Assembly (NCBI GenBank): GCA_903924985.1
Contig: CAIYDT010000196.1
Location: 1-64,000 of the forward strand
Source: an uncultured Acetobacteraceae bacterium
GTDB taxonomy: Bacteria; Pseudomonadota; Alphaproteobacteria; Acetobacterales; Acetobacteraceae
Direction: 5' to 3'
Length of the DNA stretch: 64,000 bases
Under the pieces are notes generated by a model. It made no database searches and had not been told where the DNA came from. It saw nothing but the letters and a program-made list of their open reading frames with translations. This document shows, one piece after another, positions 48,412 through 57,897 of this stretch. Both the position numbers and the translations under genes were made by a program. How positions within the stretch are numbered: position 1 is the stretch's first letter; every line of letters starts with the position of its first letter.

Positions 48412-50019
48412 TCAGAGAATCCTGGGAAGTTCGGTGTAGGTGTGGAACGCGGGCGGGGAGGTCTGCGTCCACTCCAGCGTGGTGGCGCCATCGCCCCAAT
48501 AGTTGTCGGCCACATGTACCTTGGAGGTGAAGGTCCGGTAGCAGACATACAGGAACACCAGCGTCGAAAGGCCCGAGATATACGCCCCGATGGAGGACAC
48601 GTAGTTCCAGCCCGCGAAAGCGTCCGGATAGTCGGGGTAGCGGCGCGGCATGCCGGCCAGACCCAGGAAGTGCTGCGGGAAGAACGTCAGGTTCACGCCG
48701 ATGAAGAACAGCCAGAAGTGCACCCGGCCCCAGAACTCCGGATATTGGCGGCCGGACATCTTGCCGATCCAGTAGTAGAAACCGCAGAAGATCGAGAACA
48801 CCGCGCCCAGCGACAGCACGTAATGGAAGTGGGCGATGACGTAGTAGGTGTTGTGGATGACCTCATCGATGCCCGCGTTGGCGCAGACCACGCCGGTCAC
48901 GCCGCCGATGGTAAACACGAACAGGAAGCCAATCGCCCACAGCATTGGGGTTTTGAACTCGATGGAGCCGCCCCACATCGTGGCGATCCAGGAGAAGATC
49001 TTCACCCCGGTCGGCACCGCGATCACCATCGTGGCGCCCATGAAGTAGGCCCGCGTGTCGACGTCGATGCCCGAGAGATACATGTGGTGAGCCCATACGA
49101 CGAAGCCGACCACACCGATTGCTACCATCGCGTAGACCATGCCCAGGTAGCCGAAGATGGGCTTCTTGCTGAACGTGGAGATCACGTGGCTGATGATGCC
49201 GAAGCCCGGCAAAATCATGATGTACACCTCGGGATGTCCGAAGAACCAGAACAGATGCTGGAACAGCACCGGGTCGCCGCCGCCGACGGGGTCAAAGAAC
49301 GCGGTGCCGAAGTTGCGGTCGCAGATCAGCATGGTGATCGCGCCGGCCAGCACCGGCACCGACAGCACCAGCAGCCAGGCGGTCACCAGCTCCGCCCATA
49401 CGAACAGCGGCAGCTTGTGCATCGTCATGCCGGGGGCGCGCATGTTGAAGATGGTAGTGATGAAGTTCATCGCACCCAGCAGCGAGCTTGCACCGGCGAG
49501 ATGGAGCGCGAACAGGGTGCAGTCCATACCCATGCCGGTCTCGTAGGTCGCGTTCGACAACGGCGGATAAAGCGTCCAGCCGGAACCCGATTCGCCCATC
49601 ACCAGCCCGATGCAGATCAGCACGAAAGCCGGCGGCAGCAGCCAAAAGCTGATGTTGTTCAGGCGGGGGAACGCCATGTCCGGCGCGCCGATCATCAGCG
49701 GGATGAACCAGTTGCCGAAGCCGCCGATCAGCGCCGGCATGACCGAGAAGAAGATCATCAGCAGCCCGTGGGTAGTGATGATCGTGTTCCATTCCTGCCC
49801 GTCGGACACGATGTGGCTGTTCGGGAATTGTAGCTGCGCCCGCATGATCTCGGACAGCACACCGCCCACCAGCCCGCCGACGACGGCGAAGATCAGATAG
49901 AGGGTGCCGATGTCCTTGTGGTTGGTGCTGCACAGCCACCGCGTCAGGAAAGGGGGTTTGTGATCATGCCCGTGGGCATCGTCGTGCCCGTGGGCATGGT
50001 CATGGGTCGTGTCAGCCAT
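48412..50019 (-). CDS. coxA: Cytochrome c oxidase subunit I (aa3)
   Basis: A 535-residue, 12-helix subunit I. It has [20 protein letters not shown] (heme a His), [20 protein letters not shown] (CuB His, the His-Tyr pair and the conserved Glu of the A1 type), [20 protein letters not shown] (CuB His-His) and [15 protein letters not shown] (heme ligands). This is an A1-family heme-copper oxidase reducing O2 to water with proton pumping. The N-terminus has a His-rich stretch ([15 protein letters not shown]) unusual for the family and possibly metal-binding. Confidence 0.98.
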   Translation of the reverse strand: MADTTHDHAHGHDDAHGHDHKPPFLTRWLCSTNHKDIGTLYLIFAVVGGLVGGVLSEIMRAQLQFPNSHIVSDGQEWNTIITTHGLLMIFFSVMPALIGGFGNWFIPLMIGAPDMAFPRLNNISFWLLPPAFVLICIGLVMGESGSGWTLYPPLSNATYETGMGMDCTLFALHLAGASSLLGAMNFITTIFNMRAPGMTMHKLPLFVWAELVTAWLLVLSVPVLAGAITMLICDRNFGTAFFDPVGGGDPVLFQHLFWFFGHPEVYIMILPGFGIISHVISTFSKKPIFGYLGMVYAMVAIGVVGFVVWAHHMYLSGIDVDTRAYFMGATMVIAVPTGVKIFSWIATMWGGSIEFKTPMLWAIGFLFVFTIGGVTGVVCANAGIDEVIHNTYYVIAHFHYVLSLGAVFSIFCGFYYWIGKMSGRQYPEFWGRVHFWLFFIGVNLTFFPQHFLGLAGMPRRYPDYPDAFAGWNYVSSIGAYISGLSTLVFLYVCYRTFTSKVHVADNYWGDGATTLEWTQTSPPAFHTYTELPRIL

Positions 50020-50050
50020 CGTCTGTCTCCTTCGCGCGCCAACCCGGGGG

Positions 50051-50923
50051 TTAGCGCTGAACCTGATTCGCCGTCGCGTCGGTTGCCGCCATCAGCCGGG
50101 GCTGAACCCCGGCCGGCGCACCCGCGTCGGCCGATTTCTTTGTCTGCTCGGTCCAGGCCTTGAATTCCTGCTCCGATACCGCGTGCACCGCGATCGGCAT
50201 CTTGCTGTGGTCGGCACCGCAGATCTGGTTGCACTGGCCATAGTACACGCCGGGCTTGTCCACCGAGAACCAGGTTTCGATCGTACGGCCCGGGATCGCA
50301 TAACGCTGCACGCCCAAGGACGGGACGAAAAAGCTATGGATAACCTCGGGGCTGCTGGTCAGGATGCGGATGTTCTTACCGACTGGTACCACCATCTGAT
50401 TGTCGACATCCAGCAGGCGCAGTTGGCCGGGCTTCAGGTCCTCATCGTGGATGTAGCGGCTCTCGATCGAGAAATCGCCCTGGTCCGGGTAGGCGTATTC
50501 CCAATACCACTGGTGCGCGATGACCTTGATCGTCAGGTCGGGATTGGGGGTGCGATCCTGGAAATAGATCAAGCGGAACGACGGGATCGAGATGACCACC
50601 AGCAGCAGCACAGGAATCACCGTCCAGGCGATCTCCAGTCCGATATGGTGGCTGGTCTTGCTCGGGATCGGGTTGGCCTTGGCGTTGAACCGCACCATCA
50701 CGATCACCAGCAGCACGGCGACGAAAATGGTGGTCAGGGTGATGATCCAGAACACCAGATCGTGCAGGTCGATCACCTTCTGCTTGATCAGGTTGGCTGC
50801 CGGCTGCATGCCGACTTCCCATGGCTTCGGCACCTGCGCGAAGGCGCCGAAGCCGTCCGGCATCGCCAGAGGTGCCATCATCAATAGTGTCAGCGCGGCG
50901 AAAAGCCGTCGAAGAAGCAGCAT
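50051..50923 (-). CDS. coxB: Cytochrome c oxidase subunit II
   Basis: A 290-residue subunit II with signal peptide, two helices ([20 protein letters not shown] and [20 protein letters not shown]) and a CuA domain. Ligands are visible as [13 protein letters not shown] (His) and [20 protein letters not shown] (Cys, Cys, His, Met). [15 protein letters not shown] is the aromatic electron-entry stretch. The ATG 50923 is preferred; a GTG at 50935 is in frame. It heads the operon. Confidence 0.96.
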   Translation of the reverse strand: MLLLRRLFAALTLLMMAPLAMPDGFGAFAQVPKPWEVGMQPAANLIKQKVIDLHDLVFWIITLTTIFVAVLLVIVMVRFNAKANPIPSKTSHHIGLEIAWTVIPVLLLVVISIPSFRLIYFQDRTPNPDLTIKVIAHQWYWEYAYPDQGDFSIESRYIHDEDLKPGQLRLLDVDNQMVVPVGKNIRILTSSPEVIHSFFVPSLGVQRYAIPGRTIETWFSVDKPGVYYGQCNQICGADHSKMPIAVHAVSEQEFKAWTEQTKKSADAGAPAGVQPRLMAATDATANQVQR

Positions 50924-51049
50924 CAGACTACCCACCCGTTCCGTATCTGGCCCCCAAACGGCATCGCGCCGATGGGACAAGCTCATGCCCCACCGCGTAC
51001 CGGACAGTCGCGCGGAGATCAAGATGCCAGCGGGACCGCTGCGGCGATT

Positions 51050-51078
51050 AAGGTATTTTTCTGTCGCGGCGTGGCCAA
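51050..51078 (-). promoter_or_regulatory. Possible promoter of the cox operon
   Basis: On the minus strand TTGGCC (51078-51073) and TACCTT (51055-51050) are 17 bp apart, about 130 bp before coxB. The -10 is weak, so this is tentative. Confidence 0.3.
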
Positions 51079-51095
51079 CTGGATAAATAGCGCCG

Positions 51096-51776
51096 CTAAT
51101 TCGCCAGCCGGGCGAGGGTGAAAATGCCGATCGGCGGCACGGACGTGAAAGTGACCTGCGCCAGATCCTCGGGCACGAACAGCGCTTCCACGGCGAAATC
51201 AGGGTGCCATCCCAGCGCCCGGGAAGCTGGCGCCATAGCGCGTTCCACCCACCAGCGCGGCCCGCGCGGCGCTGCGAAGTGGTTGACGAACAGGATGTTG
51301 CCGCCGGGTTTCACGACGCGGCGCATTTCCGCCAGCAGCCGCCTTGGGTTGGGCACGACCGAGGCCACGAACATCGCGACTGCCGTGTCAAAGCTGTTAT
51401 CGGGGAAATCGGTTGCCTCGGCGTCCATCTCATGCAGCGCCTGGACGGTATGCAGGCCTTCCCGCGCCACCCGGCGGCGAGCCTGCTTCAGCATATCGAC
51501 CGACAGATCGATGCCGGTGATCCGCTTATCGTTATCGTAGCGCGGCAATGCGAGGCCGGTGCCGACCCCGACTTCCAGCACTTCCTGACCGGCCAGCCGG
51601 TTGACCACGGCGACCGCGCGGCGCCGCGCGGTCGCGGAGACCGCACCGAACAACGAGTCGTACACACCTGCCCAACGCCGGTACGCATCCTGTATGGAGG
51701 CGGTATCCAACGAAGAAAGCGGCGTTATGCCGGGGCCCGCGCGCCGGCCGCGCCTGTCATCCAGGGTATGATTCAT
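51096..51776 (-). CDS. PmtA-like phospholipid N-methyltransferase
   Basis: A 226-residue class I methyltransferase. AYRRWAGVYDSLFGAVSATA (about 31-50), VLEVGVGTGLALPRYDNDKR (about 65-84), GIDLSVDMLKQA and MDAEATDFPDNSFDTAVAMF with FVNHFAAPRGP follow the pattern of the Rhodobacter-type PmtA. PmtA methylates phosphatidylethanolamine towards phosphatidylcholine, and a ubiquinone/menaquinone-type methyltransferase is the alternative. It is upstream of and co-oriented with coxB, but about 170 bp away, so probably separately expressed. Confidence 0.75.
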   Translation of the reverse strand: MNHTLDDRRGRRAGPGITPLSSLDTASIQDAYRRWAGVYDSLFGAVSATARRRAVAVVNRLAGQEVLEVGVGTGLALPRYDNDKRITGIDLSVDMLKQARRRVAREGLHTVQALHEMDAEATDFPDNSFDTAVAMFVASVVPNPRRLLAEMRRVVKPGGNILFVNHFAAPRGPRWWVERAMAPASRALGWHPDFAVEALFVPEDLAQVTFTSVPPIGIFTLARLAN

Positions 51777-51898
51777 GCACGCGTTTCATTTTGATGACTC
51801 CTGCCTAGAGGAGCGCGCCGCGTCACGCAAGGGCAAGCGGAAGATTCGCGCATCACCATAAGGTGGGACGCCAGTACCGGTTCGGCAAAGGAAATCGC

Positions 51899-52108
51899 TC
51901 AGCCGGACGGAACGAGATCGACCGCGGCGGCGCGCCCGTTCTGCTGCTGCTCGATTTCGAAGGCGAGCTTCTGGTTTTCGTTCAGCGTGCGCAGGCCGGC
52001 CTTCTGAACCGCGCTGATGTGAACGAAAACGTCCTTGCCCCCGGTGTCCGGTGCGATGAACCCATAGCCCTTGGTCGGGTTGAACCATTTTACAATGCCC
52101 TGCGGCAT
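51899..52108 (-). CDS. Cold shock protein (CspA family)
   Basis: A 69-residue OB-fold protein with both RNA-binding motifs: [18 protein letters not shown] (RNP1, about 4-21) and [10 protein letters not shown] (RNP2). It binds single-stranded RNA/DNA and prevents secondary structure. The start is ATG 52108; the ten residues encoded upstream are not conserved in the family. Length is normal. The stem-loop at 52154-52183 lies just upstream. Confidence 0.95.
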   Translation of the reverse strand: MPQGIVKWFNPTKGYGFIAPDTGGKDVFVHISAVQKAGLRTLNENQKLAFEIEQQQNGRAAAVDLVPSG

Positions 52109-52153
52109 CGACGTCGCCTTTCTGCCTGAGAGCGTCACCGGCCGATCAGCCGA

Positions 52154-52183
52154 CCGAGCGCCCTGGTTAACAGGGGCGTTCGG
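52154..52183. promoter_or_regulatory. Stem-loop between csp and tatA
   Basis: CCGAGCGCCC (52154-52163) pairs with GGGGCGTTCGG (52173-52183), with G-U pairs, and TTTCTTA follows on the + strand. In csp it would fold in the 5' leader, a place where cold-shock mRNAs often carry regulatory structure. It could also be a + strand terminator. The 52109-52458 gap otherwise contains only the tatA promoter. Confidence 0.4.
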
Positions 52184-52362
52184 TTTCTTACGCCGCGCCG
52201 CCCTCCCTATGGCTGTATCCTGAACATCGTTTGACCCGTCCGGGTTTGCCAGCCTTCGGGACGATACAGCTGTCTCAGGTCAATCGCAACGAAATCCGGC
52301 ACGACACGTCGCGACAAAATGTCACAATCGGGGGGGCCACCGCGGCCGTTCCACACAATCCG

Positions 52363-52391
52363 TTGGCAGCCCCGGCGGGTGAGCCTATAGA
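52363..52391 (+). promoter_or_regulatory. tatA promoter
   Basis: TTGGCA (52363-52368) and TATAGA (52386-52391) are separated by exactly 17 bp, 67 bp before the tatA ATG. It is the best sigma-70-type match seen in the window. Confidence 0.6.
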
Positions 52392-52458
52392 GTGCGCCGC
52401 ACGGGTGGATAAGCAGCCGGCGCAAGCGGGTTCGGGTCCATCCCGGTATGGAGGTTTC

Positions 52459-52695
52459 ATGGGTAGTTTCAGCATCTGGCACTGGATGGTGGTGCTGCTG
52501 GTCGTCATGCTGCTGTTCGGCGGCGGCAAGGTCAGCAGCCTGATGGGCGACTTCGCGAAGGGCATCAAATCTTTCAAGAAGAACATGGCGGAACCCGACG
52601 ATGAGTCGATGGAAGCCAGCGCGGACAAGCCGGCCGGCAAGCTGCCGGGCGCACAGGCATCTGCCACGACCCGCGAGTCCACCACCACTCGCTGA
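52459..52695 (+). CDS. tatA: Twin-arginine translocase subunit TatA
   Basis: A 78-residue protein with the short TatA plan: [20 protein letters not shown] (transmembrane helix), the FGGGK hinge, and the amphipathic helix [20 protein letters not shown], then a polar tail. It forms the pore for folded proteins. The ATG 52459 has GGAGG just upstream. tatB and tatC are not adjacent in this window. The Tat substrate at 26889 and the Rieske protein at 62900 would use this system. Confidence 0.92.
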   Translation: MGSFSIWHWMVVLLVVMLLFGGGKVSSLMGDFAKGIKSFKKNMAEPDDESMEASADKPAGKLPGAQASATTRESTTTR

Positions 52696-52722
52696 ACCAG
52701 CACCCCTCACGGAGACCGGCCG

Positions 52723-53673
52723 ATGGCCACGCACCGCATTCCAGCCAATGCGTCGACCATCCGGTGGGGGACGTTCGATGCCGCCTACAAGCCGCTGGTC
52801 ACGGTCAACTCCGGCGACACGGTGGTGCTGGAGTGCGTCTCCGGCGGCCCGGAGGTGATGCCGCCGCCGGGTTCCGGGCTGACCATTCCTCCGGCGCTCG
52901 CGGCGCTGCATGCCGCCAATCCGCCGCGCGGACCGGGCCATATCCTGACGGGGCCGGTTGCCATCGCGGGCGCCATGCCGGGCGACATGCTGGAAGTGCA
53001 CATCGATAAGATCGAACTCGGCGCCGACTGGGGCTATTGCGGCTTCCGTCCGCTGATGGGCACCCTGCCGGAAGACTTCCCCGAGAAATTCCTGTCCCAC
53101 ATTCCGGTCGACCGAGCGGCTGGGACGTGCCGGCTGCCGTGGGGCACCGAGTTGAAGCTGGCGCCGTTCTTCGGCGTGATGGGCGTCGCTCCGCCGCCCG
53201 GCTACGGCACCATCTCCACCATCCAACCGCGCGAGCACGGCGGCAATCTGGACAACAAGGAGCTGACCCAGGGCGCGACGCTATTCCTGCCCGTCTGGGC
53301 GGAGGGGGCGCTGTTCTCGGCCGGCGACGGCCACGGCGTGCAGGGCGATGGGGAGGTCTGCATCAATGCGCTGGAGATTTGTCTGACCGGCACGTTCACC
53401 TTCACGCTGCACAAAGCAGCCGGCGCGCCGCTGCTGACCTACCCGCGGGCGGAAACGCTGACCCACTATATTAGCATGGGCATGCACGAAGACCTGGATC
53501 AGGCGATGAAGCAGGCACTGCGCCAGATGATCGCCTTCATCGCCAGCCGCACCAACCTCTCGCGGGAGCAGGCCTATCAATTCTGCTCCCTCGCGGTGGA
53601 TTTTCACGTCACCCAGACGGTGAACGGTGAAAAAGGCGTGCACGGCCTGCTGCGGAAGGGCCTGATTCTCTAG
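52723..53673 (+). CDS. Acetamidase/formamidase family protein
   Basis: A 316-residue amidase of the FmdA/AmdA family. It begins HRIPANASTIRWGTFDAAYK. It has GPGHILTGPVAIAGAMPGDM (about 67-86), EHGGNLDNKEL (about 172-182) and LFSAGDGHGVQGDGEVCINA (about 203-222), which carry the conserved Asp/His/Asn residues. It hydrolyses short aliphatic amides such as formamide or acetamide to ammonia. It starts 27 bp after tatA with a GGAG nearby. Whether it is cotranscribed with tatA is uncertain. Confidence 0.9.
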   Translation: MATHRIPANASTIRWGTFDAAYKPLVTVNSGDTVVLECVSGGPEVMPPPGSGLTIPPALAALHAANPPRGPGHILTGPVAIAGAMPGDMLEVHIDKIELGADWGYCGFRPLMGTLPEDFPEKFLSHIPVDRAAGTCRLPWGTELKLAPFFGVMGVAPPPGYGTISTIQPREHGGNLDNKELTQGATLFLPVWAEGALFSAGDGHGVQGDGEVCINALEICLTGTFTFTLHKAAGAPLLTYPRAETLTHYISMGMHEDLDQAMKQALRQMIAFIASRTNLSREQAYQFCSLAVDFHVTQTVNGEKGVHGLLRKGLIL

Positions 53674-53763
53674 GGCTTGTGGTCGAATCGGAAGTTGTCC
53701 ACAACTTTTTGTGGTCCGAGTCGGATTTTTCATTGACCCCAGCCTCGGGGTCTATACCGTATC
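53664..53763 (+). promoter_or_regulatory. gcrA upstream region with GANTC methylation sites
   Basis: Three GANTC sites lie before gcrA: GATTC (53664-53668, inside the amidase end), GAATC (53685-53689) and GAGTC (53718-53722). TTGACC (53733-53738) with TATACC (53753-53758) could be a promoter, though the spacing is short. In Caulobacter, CcrM methylates GANTC and GcrA activates from methylated sites, so autoregulation or cell-cycle control fits. Confidence 0.4.
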
Positions 53764-53794
53764 TTGTGGTTGAACTAGCAGGGGGACCCACAAG

Positions 53795-54349
53795 ATGGAG
53801 TGGAACGAGGACGTCATCGGCCGTCTACGGGAGTTGTGGACGGAAGGGCACTCGACAGCCGAAATCGGCCGCCGCCTGGGCGTATCCAAAAACGCCATCG
53901 TCGGAAAAGCGCATCGCCTCGATCTTCCCGCCCGGCCTTCGCCGATCCGGCGCGAAGGCAGCGCGCCATCCACCGAACGACGCGCCGCGCCGCGTCGGGT
54001 GGAGGGACCGACCTTGCCGCCGCTGGCGAGCACAGGCGGGGCGACCGTCATGACGCCGATCGTGGCTGCTCCCGCCGTCGCGCCTGCATTGGTGGTCGCC
54101 GTGGCGCCGGCGCCGGTGCAGCCGAAATTTGTGCCCCCGCGGCCCATGCAGGTCGCGCCGCCACGGATACAGGCCGTGGCGCCGCGTCCGTACGGACGCA
54201 TCGTCACCTGTTGCTGGCCGATCGGTGAGCCGGGCACCAAGACCTTCCGGTTTTGCGACGACCGGTCGGAGCCCGGCAAACCGTACTGCGAGGACCATGC
54301 GAAGCTGGCGTACGTAAAGGTTCGGGACCGCCGCGAAGACGCGGCTTAA
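53795..54349 (+). CDS. gcrA: GcrA cell cycle regulator
   Basis: A 184-residue GcrA. The DNA-binding N-terminus [20 protein letters not shown] then [20 protein letters not shown] is highly characteristic. A Pro/Ala-rich linker (about 50-130) follows, then the C-terminal RNA-polymerase-sigma-interacting part with [20 protein letters not shown] and [12 protein letters not shown]. It is a sigma-70-dependent activator working with CcrM methylation. The gene is an alphaproteobacterial hallmark. The ATG is preceded by a GGGGG-type RBS. Confidence 0.96.
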   Translation: MEWNEDVIGRLRELWTEGHSTAEIGRRLGVSKNAIVGKAHRLDLPARPSPIRREGSAPSTERRAAPRRVEGPTLPPLASTGGATVMTPIVAAPAVAPALVVAVAPAPVQPKFVPPRPMQVAPPRIQAVAPRPYGRIVTCCWPIGEPGTKTFRFCDDRSEPGKPYCEDHAKLAYVKVRDRREDAA

Positions 54350-54441
54350 CCCCACCCGGTCTCCCCCGTATTGCTCCCGGCAGGGCAGCGGCGTATGCGT
54401 CCGCCGCCTTGTCGTAGGGCAACTGTCCAGCAGGAGACCAC

Positions 54442-54486
54442 ATGGTCGAAGCCGTTCCGGGGCTTTACGCGCGAGTCCGCCCGTGA
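54442..54486 (+). CDS. Leader ORF coupled to kup
   Basis: A 14-codon frame ([14 protein letters not shown]) starts at an ATG preceded by AGGAG (54432-54436). It ends with TGA at 54484-54486, overlapping the kup GTG (54483-54485). kup itself has no Shine-Dalgarno in front of its GTG. The arrangement suggests that kup is translated by termination-reinitiation from this leader. It is not recognised as a conserved peptide. Confidence 0.45.
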   Translation: MVEAVPGLYARVRP

Positions 54487-56372
54487 CCGATGACCCGCAT
54501 GCCAGTCCGTCAGGCAAGGCCAAGCTATCCGCCGGCACGCTGCTGGGCGTTCTAGGTGTCGTCTACGGCGACATCGGCACCAGCCCGCTGTATGCGTTCA
54601 AAGCCAGTCTGGACCTGTTCAAGAACGTCCCCATTACCAATACCGAGGTGCTGGGCATCCTGTCGCTGATCTTCTGGTCGCTGGTGCTGATCGTCACGGT
54701 CAAATACGTGATGCTGGTGATGCACGCCGACAACCGGGGGGAAGGCGGCATCCTGGCGCTGATGGCGCTGGCACAGCGTGTGTCCACGGGTACCGCGATG
54801 CGCAGCACGCTCGCGCTGGTCGGCATCGCCGGCGCCTGCCTGTTCTTCGGTGACGGCATTATCACGCCCGCGATTTCGGTTCTTTCGGCCGTCGAGGGGC
54901 TGGAGGTTTCCGCCCCTGGCCTCAAGGAAGTGGTTCTGCCGATCTGCGTCGCGGTGATCGTTCTGCTATTCACCATGCAGTATCGCGGAACACACTCGGT
55001 CGGCCGGGTGTTCGGGCCGATCATGGCGGTGTGGTTCCTGATCATCGGACTGATGGGCCTGATCGAAATTGCCCGGCACCCCTTCGTACTGATGGCTGTT
55101 TCGCCGTTCTATGCCTTCGAACTCTGCGTTCAATATAAAGGCCTGTCGTTCATCGTGCTGGGCGCGGTGGTGCTCTGCGTCACCGGGGCGGAGGCGCTTT
55201 ACGCCGACATGGGCCATTTCGGCGCCAAGCCCATCCGTTACGCCTGGACCGGCTTCGTGCTGCCCTGCCTGGTGCTGAACTATTTCGGGCAAGGTGCGCT
55301 GGTGCTGCACGATCCCGGTGCCATCGAAAACCCCTTCTTCCTCCTCGGACCCGCATGGACCCGCTTTCCGATGGTCGTGCTGGCCACGGTTGCGACGGTG
55401 ATCGCCAGCCAGGCGGTGATATCGGGCGCGTATTCCATGACCCGGCAATGCATGCAGCTGGGCTTCCTGCCGCGCATGACGGTGCGCCACACGTCGATTA
55501 CCGAGGAAGGCCAGATCTACGTCCCGCAGGTGAATGCGGCGCTGATGGTCGGTGTGCTGATCCTGGTGTTGGCGTTCAAGACATCCGACGCGCTTGCCGC
55601 GGCTTACGGCATCGCGGTCACCGGCACGTTCATCTGCACCGCCGTGCTGGCGATGGTGGTGTTTCGCCGGCAGTTCCACTGGTCCCGGCTGGCCTCGGTG
55701 GCGGTGTTCGGCAGCTTCTTTGTTGTCGATGGCGTCTTCTTCTCGGCCAACACCCTGAAGGTGGTGGAGGGCGGTTGGGTCCCGCTGGCACTGGGCATAT
55801 TCCTGACGGTGCTGATGACGTCGTGGAAGCGCGGACGGGACCTGCTGTTGGCCCGCTGGCAGCAGGACAGTATGCCGCTGGCGCCGTTCCTGGCTCGGTT
55901 GCCGCAGTCCCGCATCGTTCGGGTGCCCGGCCTCGCCGTGTTCCTGACCGGCAACCCCAACTACGTGCCGACGTCGTTGCTGCATAACCTGAAGCACAAC
56001 AAGGTGCTGCACGAACGGGTTCTGTTCGTCACCGTGCAGAACGAAGACGTGCCGGAAATCGCACCTGCCCGGCGGGTAACGGTGTCGGAACTGGCGGCTG
56101 GTGTGCACCGGGTGGTGCTGCGTTACGGCTTCATGGAAAGCCCAAATATCCCGCGGGAGCTGGAGGAACTGGGGGATGCTGTCGCCTTCGATCCGATGCA
56201 GGCGAGCTACTTCCTGGGCCGCGAAGTCCTGGTGCCCGCGATGGTGCCCAAGATGCCCTGGTGGCGCCTGTGGCTATTCCTGGTGATGGCACGCAACGCG
56301 GTGCCGGCAACGGAGTTCTTCCGTATCCCCAGCGACCGCGTGGTCGAATTGGGCGTGCGGGTCGCGATCTGA
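54483..56372 (+). CDS. kup: Kup-family potassium uptake protein
   Basis: A 629-residue KUP/HAK/KT transporter with 12 helices in the first ~440 residues and a cytoplasmic C-terminal domain. It has [20 protein letters not shown] (about 20-39), [20 protein letters not shown] (about 122-141), [13 protein letters not shown] and [20 protein letters not shown] with MTVRHTS. It imports K+ by H+ symport. GTG start, coupled to the leader ORF. A strong terminator follows the stop. Confidence 0.95.
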   Translation: MTDDPHASPSGKAKLSAGTLLGVLGVVYGDIGTSPLYAFKASLDLFKNVPITNTEVLGILSLIFWSLVLIVTVKYVMLVMHADNRGEGGILALMALAQRVSTGTAMRSTLALVGIAGACLFFGDGIITPAISVLSAVEGLEVSAPGLKEVVLPICVAVIVLLFTMQYRGTHSVGRVFGPIMAVWFLIIGLMGLIEIARHPFVLMAVSPFYAFELCVQYKGLSFIVLGAVVLCVTGAEALYADMGHFGAKPIRYAWTGFVLPCLVLNYFGQGALVLHDPGAIENPFFLLGPAWTRFPMVVLATVATVIASQAVISGAYSMTRQCMQLGFLPRMTVRHTSITEEGQIYVPQVNAALMVGVLILVLAFKTSDALAAAYGIAVTGTFICTAVLAMVVFRRQFHWSRLASVAVFGSFFVVDGVFFSANTLKVVEGGWVPLALGIFLTVLMTSWKRGRDLLLARWQQDSMPLAPFLARLPQSRIVRVPGLAVFLTGNPNYVPTSLLHNLKHNKVLHERVLFVTVQNEDVPEIAPARRVTVSELAAGVHRVVLRYGFMESPNIPRELEELGDAVAFDPMQASYFLGREVLVPAMVPKMPWWRLWLFLVMARNAVPATEFFRIPSDRVVELGVRVAI

Positions 56373-56388
56373 CCGGTCCGTACCGACG

Positions 56389-56420
56389 GAGCGCGCTGAC
56401 CGTGATCGGTCAGCGCGCTC
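56389..56420 (+). terminator. kup terminator
   Basis: A perfect 13-bp stem, GAGCGCGCTGACC (56389-56401) with GGTCAGCGCGCTC (56408-56420), and a 6-nt loop is followed by TGGCTTATTGTTTTG. It begins 16 bp after the kup stop. Confidence 0.8.
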
Positions 56421-56435
56421 TGGCTTATTGTTTTG

Positions 56436-56484
56436 TAGAGCAGATTCACACGTTCGTACATCCGCTCTCCCGCGATCTGCTCTA
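56436..56484. repeat. Dispersed-type inverted repeat
   Basis: TAGAGCAGAT (56436-56445) and ATCTGCTCTA (56475-56484) are a perfect 10-bp inverted pair around CACACGTTCG-type sequence. This form resembles the GAGCAGATTCAC repeats known between genes in related bacteria. It also could terminate the small minus-strand gene whose stop it contains. Confidence 0.5.
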
Positions 56485-56631
56485 GTGCGGCGGGCCGGAG
56501 ATCCAGACGGACACCATCGTGGATATCAGGAACAAAAGCACGGCGACCACGAATGGCATGACGTGGCCGTTCGAGGGTTCGATCACTTCGACCGTTGGGT
56601 GGACACCTTCGGGGAGGATGGCGGTGGTCAA
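56482..56631 (-). CDS. Small single-TM protein, unknown
   Basis: A 49-residue frame from a TTG at 56631, with GGAG (56638-56641, minus strand) correctly spaced. It reads TTAILPEGVHPTVEVIEPSN and then a helix VMPFVVAVLLFLISTMVSVW ending ISGPPH. One C-terminal transmembrane segment is clear, and no family is recognised. It lies alone between kup and the marR gene. The remaining DNA of the 56373-56906 gap shows nothing more than the repeats. Confidence 0.4.
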   Translation of the reverse strand: MTTAILPEGVHPTVEVIEPSNGHVMPFVVAVLLFLISTMVSVWISGPPH

Positions 56632-56906
56632 TGGACTTCTCCATGGTTGATATCCCGGTATCCCAACAGGCGCTGCGCCGCACCGCTTTGATTTGGATCA
56701 AAGCAACCGGAGGTGTTACATATCCACCATTCCGTGACGATTATGCGGGAAACCATGACTTGAGCCGATCAGATCCGTCCGGCATGAACGCAAATTTACT
56801 TGATTGCGGCTTCGTTCCGCGACAGGATTAGGACACGGGGAAGAATCGGGAGCCCGGTTCGCCGGCACCGGGGTTTATGTCGGTCCATCTTGAAAGGTCC
56901 AATAAA

Positions 56907-57299
56907 ATGAGCGGCAGCGACGACACTGAAAGTCTGGTCGGAATCCTGCGTGGCACCGTGGTATCGCTGGTGCGCCGTGCCGGCCCCGACTTATCCGCCC
57001 GCCAATTGGCGGTTCTGCTAACGTGCTATCTGGAATCGGAAGCCCAAACGGTCCGCGGCCTCGCGGCGACTTTGGATGTTTCCAAGCCGGCGATTACCCG
57101 AGCGCTGGATCGTTTGGCGGAATTCGATCTGGTCCGTCGTAAGACCGACCCGACTGACCGCCGCAGCGTATTGGTGCAGCGGACCCCGAAGGGCACCGCC
57201 TTCATCCGCGACCTGCGTGGCATCATGAAAGACGCGTCCAAGGTGAAACCCGCCGCCGACGCCGGCGGACGCAAGAAGGGCGCCCGAGGCGCACGTTAA
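56907..57299 (+). CDS. MarR-family regulator
   Basis: A 130-residue winged-helix protein. LSARQLAVLLTCYLESEAQT, VRGLAATLDVSKPAITRALD (recognition helix, about 55-74) and LVRRKTDPTDRRSVLVQRTP (wing) are clear. The C-terminal dimerisation helix is short, replaced by a Lys/Arg-rich tail. The ATG 56907 has AAAGG upstream; another ATG at 56877 in frame would add ten residues. It precedes msrC by 4 bp, so it may regulate or be coexpressed with the methionine sulfoxide reductase; ligand unknown. Confidence 0.85.
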   Translation: MSGSDDTESLVGILRGTVVSLVRRAGPDLSARQLAVLLTCYLESEAQTVRGLAATLDVSKPAITRALDRLAEFDLVRRKTDPTDRRSVLVQRTPKGTAFIRDLRGIMKDASKVKPAADAGGRKKGARGAR

Positions 57300-57303
57300 A
57301 CCG

Positions 57304-57813
57304 GTGCACGACGCGACACACACCGCCCCGTGGTCTGTGGGGCAAGAGGCGGTGGTGGATAAAGCCGTCCTTTATCGGGACCTCGCCGAGGAGCTGAACG
57401 CGCTGCTTACCGGCGAGGCCGATCGTACGGCCAATGCCGCGAACGCGGCTGCCGCCATCTACCACAGCTTGCCGGCCCTTAACTGGGCTGGTTTCTACTT
57501 CCTGCGCGGCGACGAACTCGTCCTCGGACCGTTTCAGGGTAAGCCCGCTTGCGTGCGAATTCCGATGGGTAAGGGCGTTTGCGGCACGGCCGCCATCGAA
57601 CGCCGCTCCATCCTGGTTCCGGACGTGGAAGCGTTTCCCGGTCATATCGCCTGCGACTCCGCTTCCCGCTCCGAACTCGTGATTCCGCTATTGGATGGGG
57701 AACGGCTGTTGGGCGTGCTGGACATGGACAGTCCAGATCTGGCCCGCTTCGACACTGAAGACCAAGCCGGGTGCGAGGCGCTGGCCGCCATTGTGGTTCG
57801 GCATTTGCGCTGA
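57304..57813 (+). CDS. msrC: Free methionine-(R)-sulfoxide reductase (GAF)
   Basis: A 169-residue single GAF domain enzyme. LNWAGFYFLRGDELVLGPFQ and GKPACVRIPMGKGVCGTAAI with GHIACDSASRSELVIPLLDG hold the three cysteines of the fRMsr family (equivalents of E. coli Cys84, 94 and 118), so it should reduce free Met-R-O. The GTG start is used. It is 4 bp after marR. Confidence 0.9.
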   Translation: MHDATHTAPWSVGQEAVVDKAVLYRDLAEELNALLTGEADRTANAANAAAAIYHSLPALNWAGFYFLRGDELVLGPFQGKPACVRIPMGKGVCGTAAIERRSILVPDVEAFPGHIACDSASRSELVIPLLDGERLLGVLDMDSPDLARFDTEDQAGCEALAAIVVRHLR

Positions 57814-57897
57814 TCCGTGCTTTCTTGCGCGCGCCGCCAACTGGTGGCGTCAATCAAGCCCGCCGCGTCCACGCGGCACCGTTCAAGGAGAACAATT

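Noticed and set aside
45735-49833. Long + strand open frames opposite coxC, ctaG, ctaB and coxA
   Set aside because: They are antisense to highly conserved oxidase genes, and their products are repetitive in Asp, His, Arg and Gln without any family resemblance.
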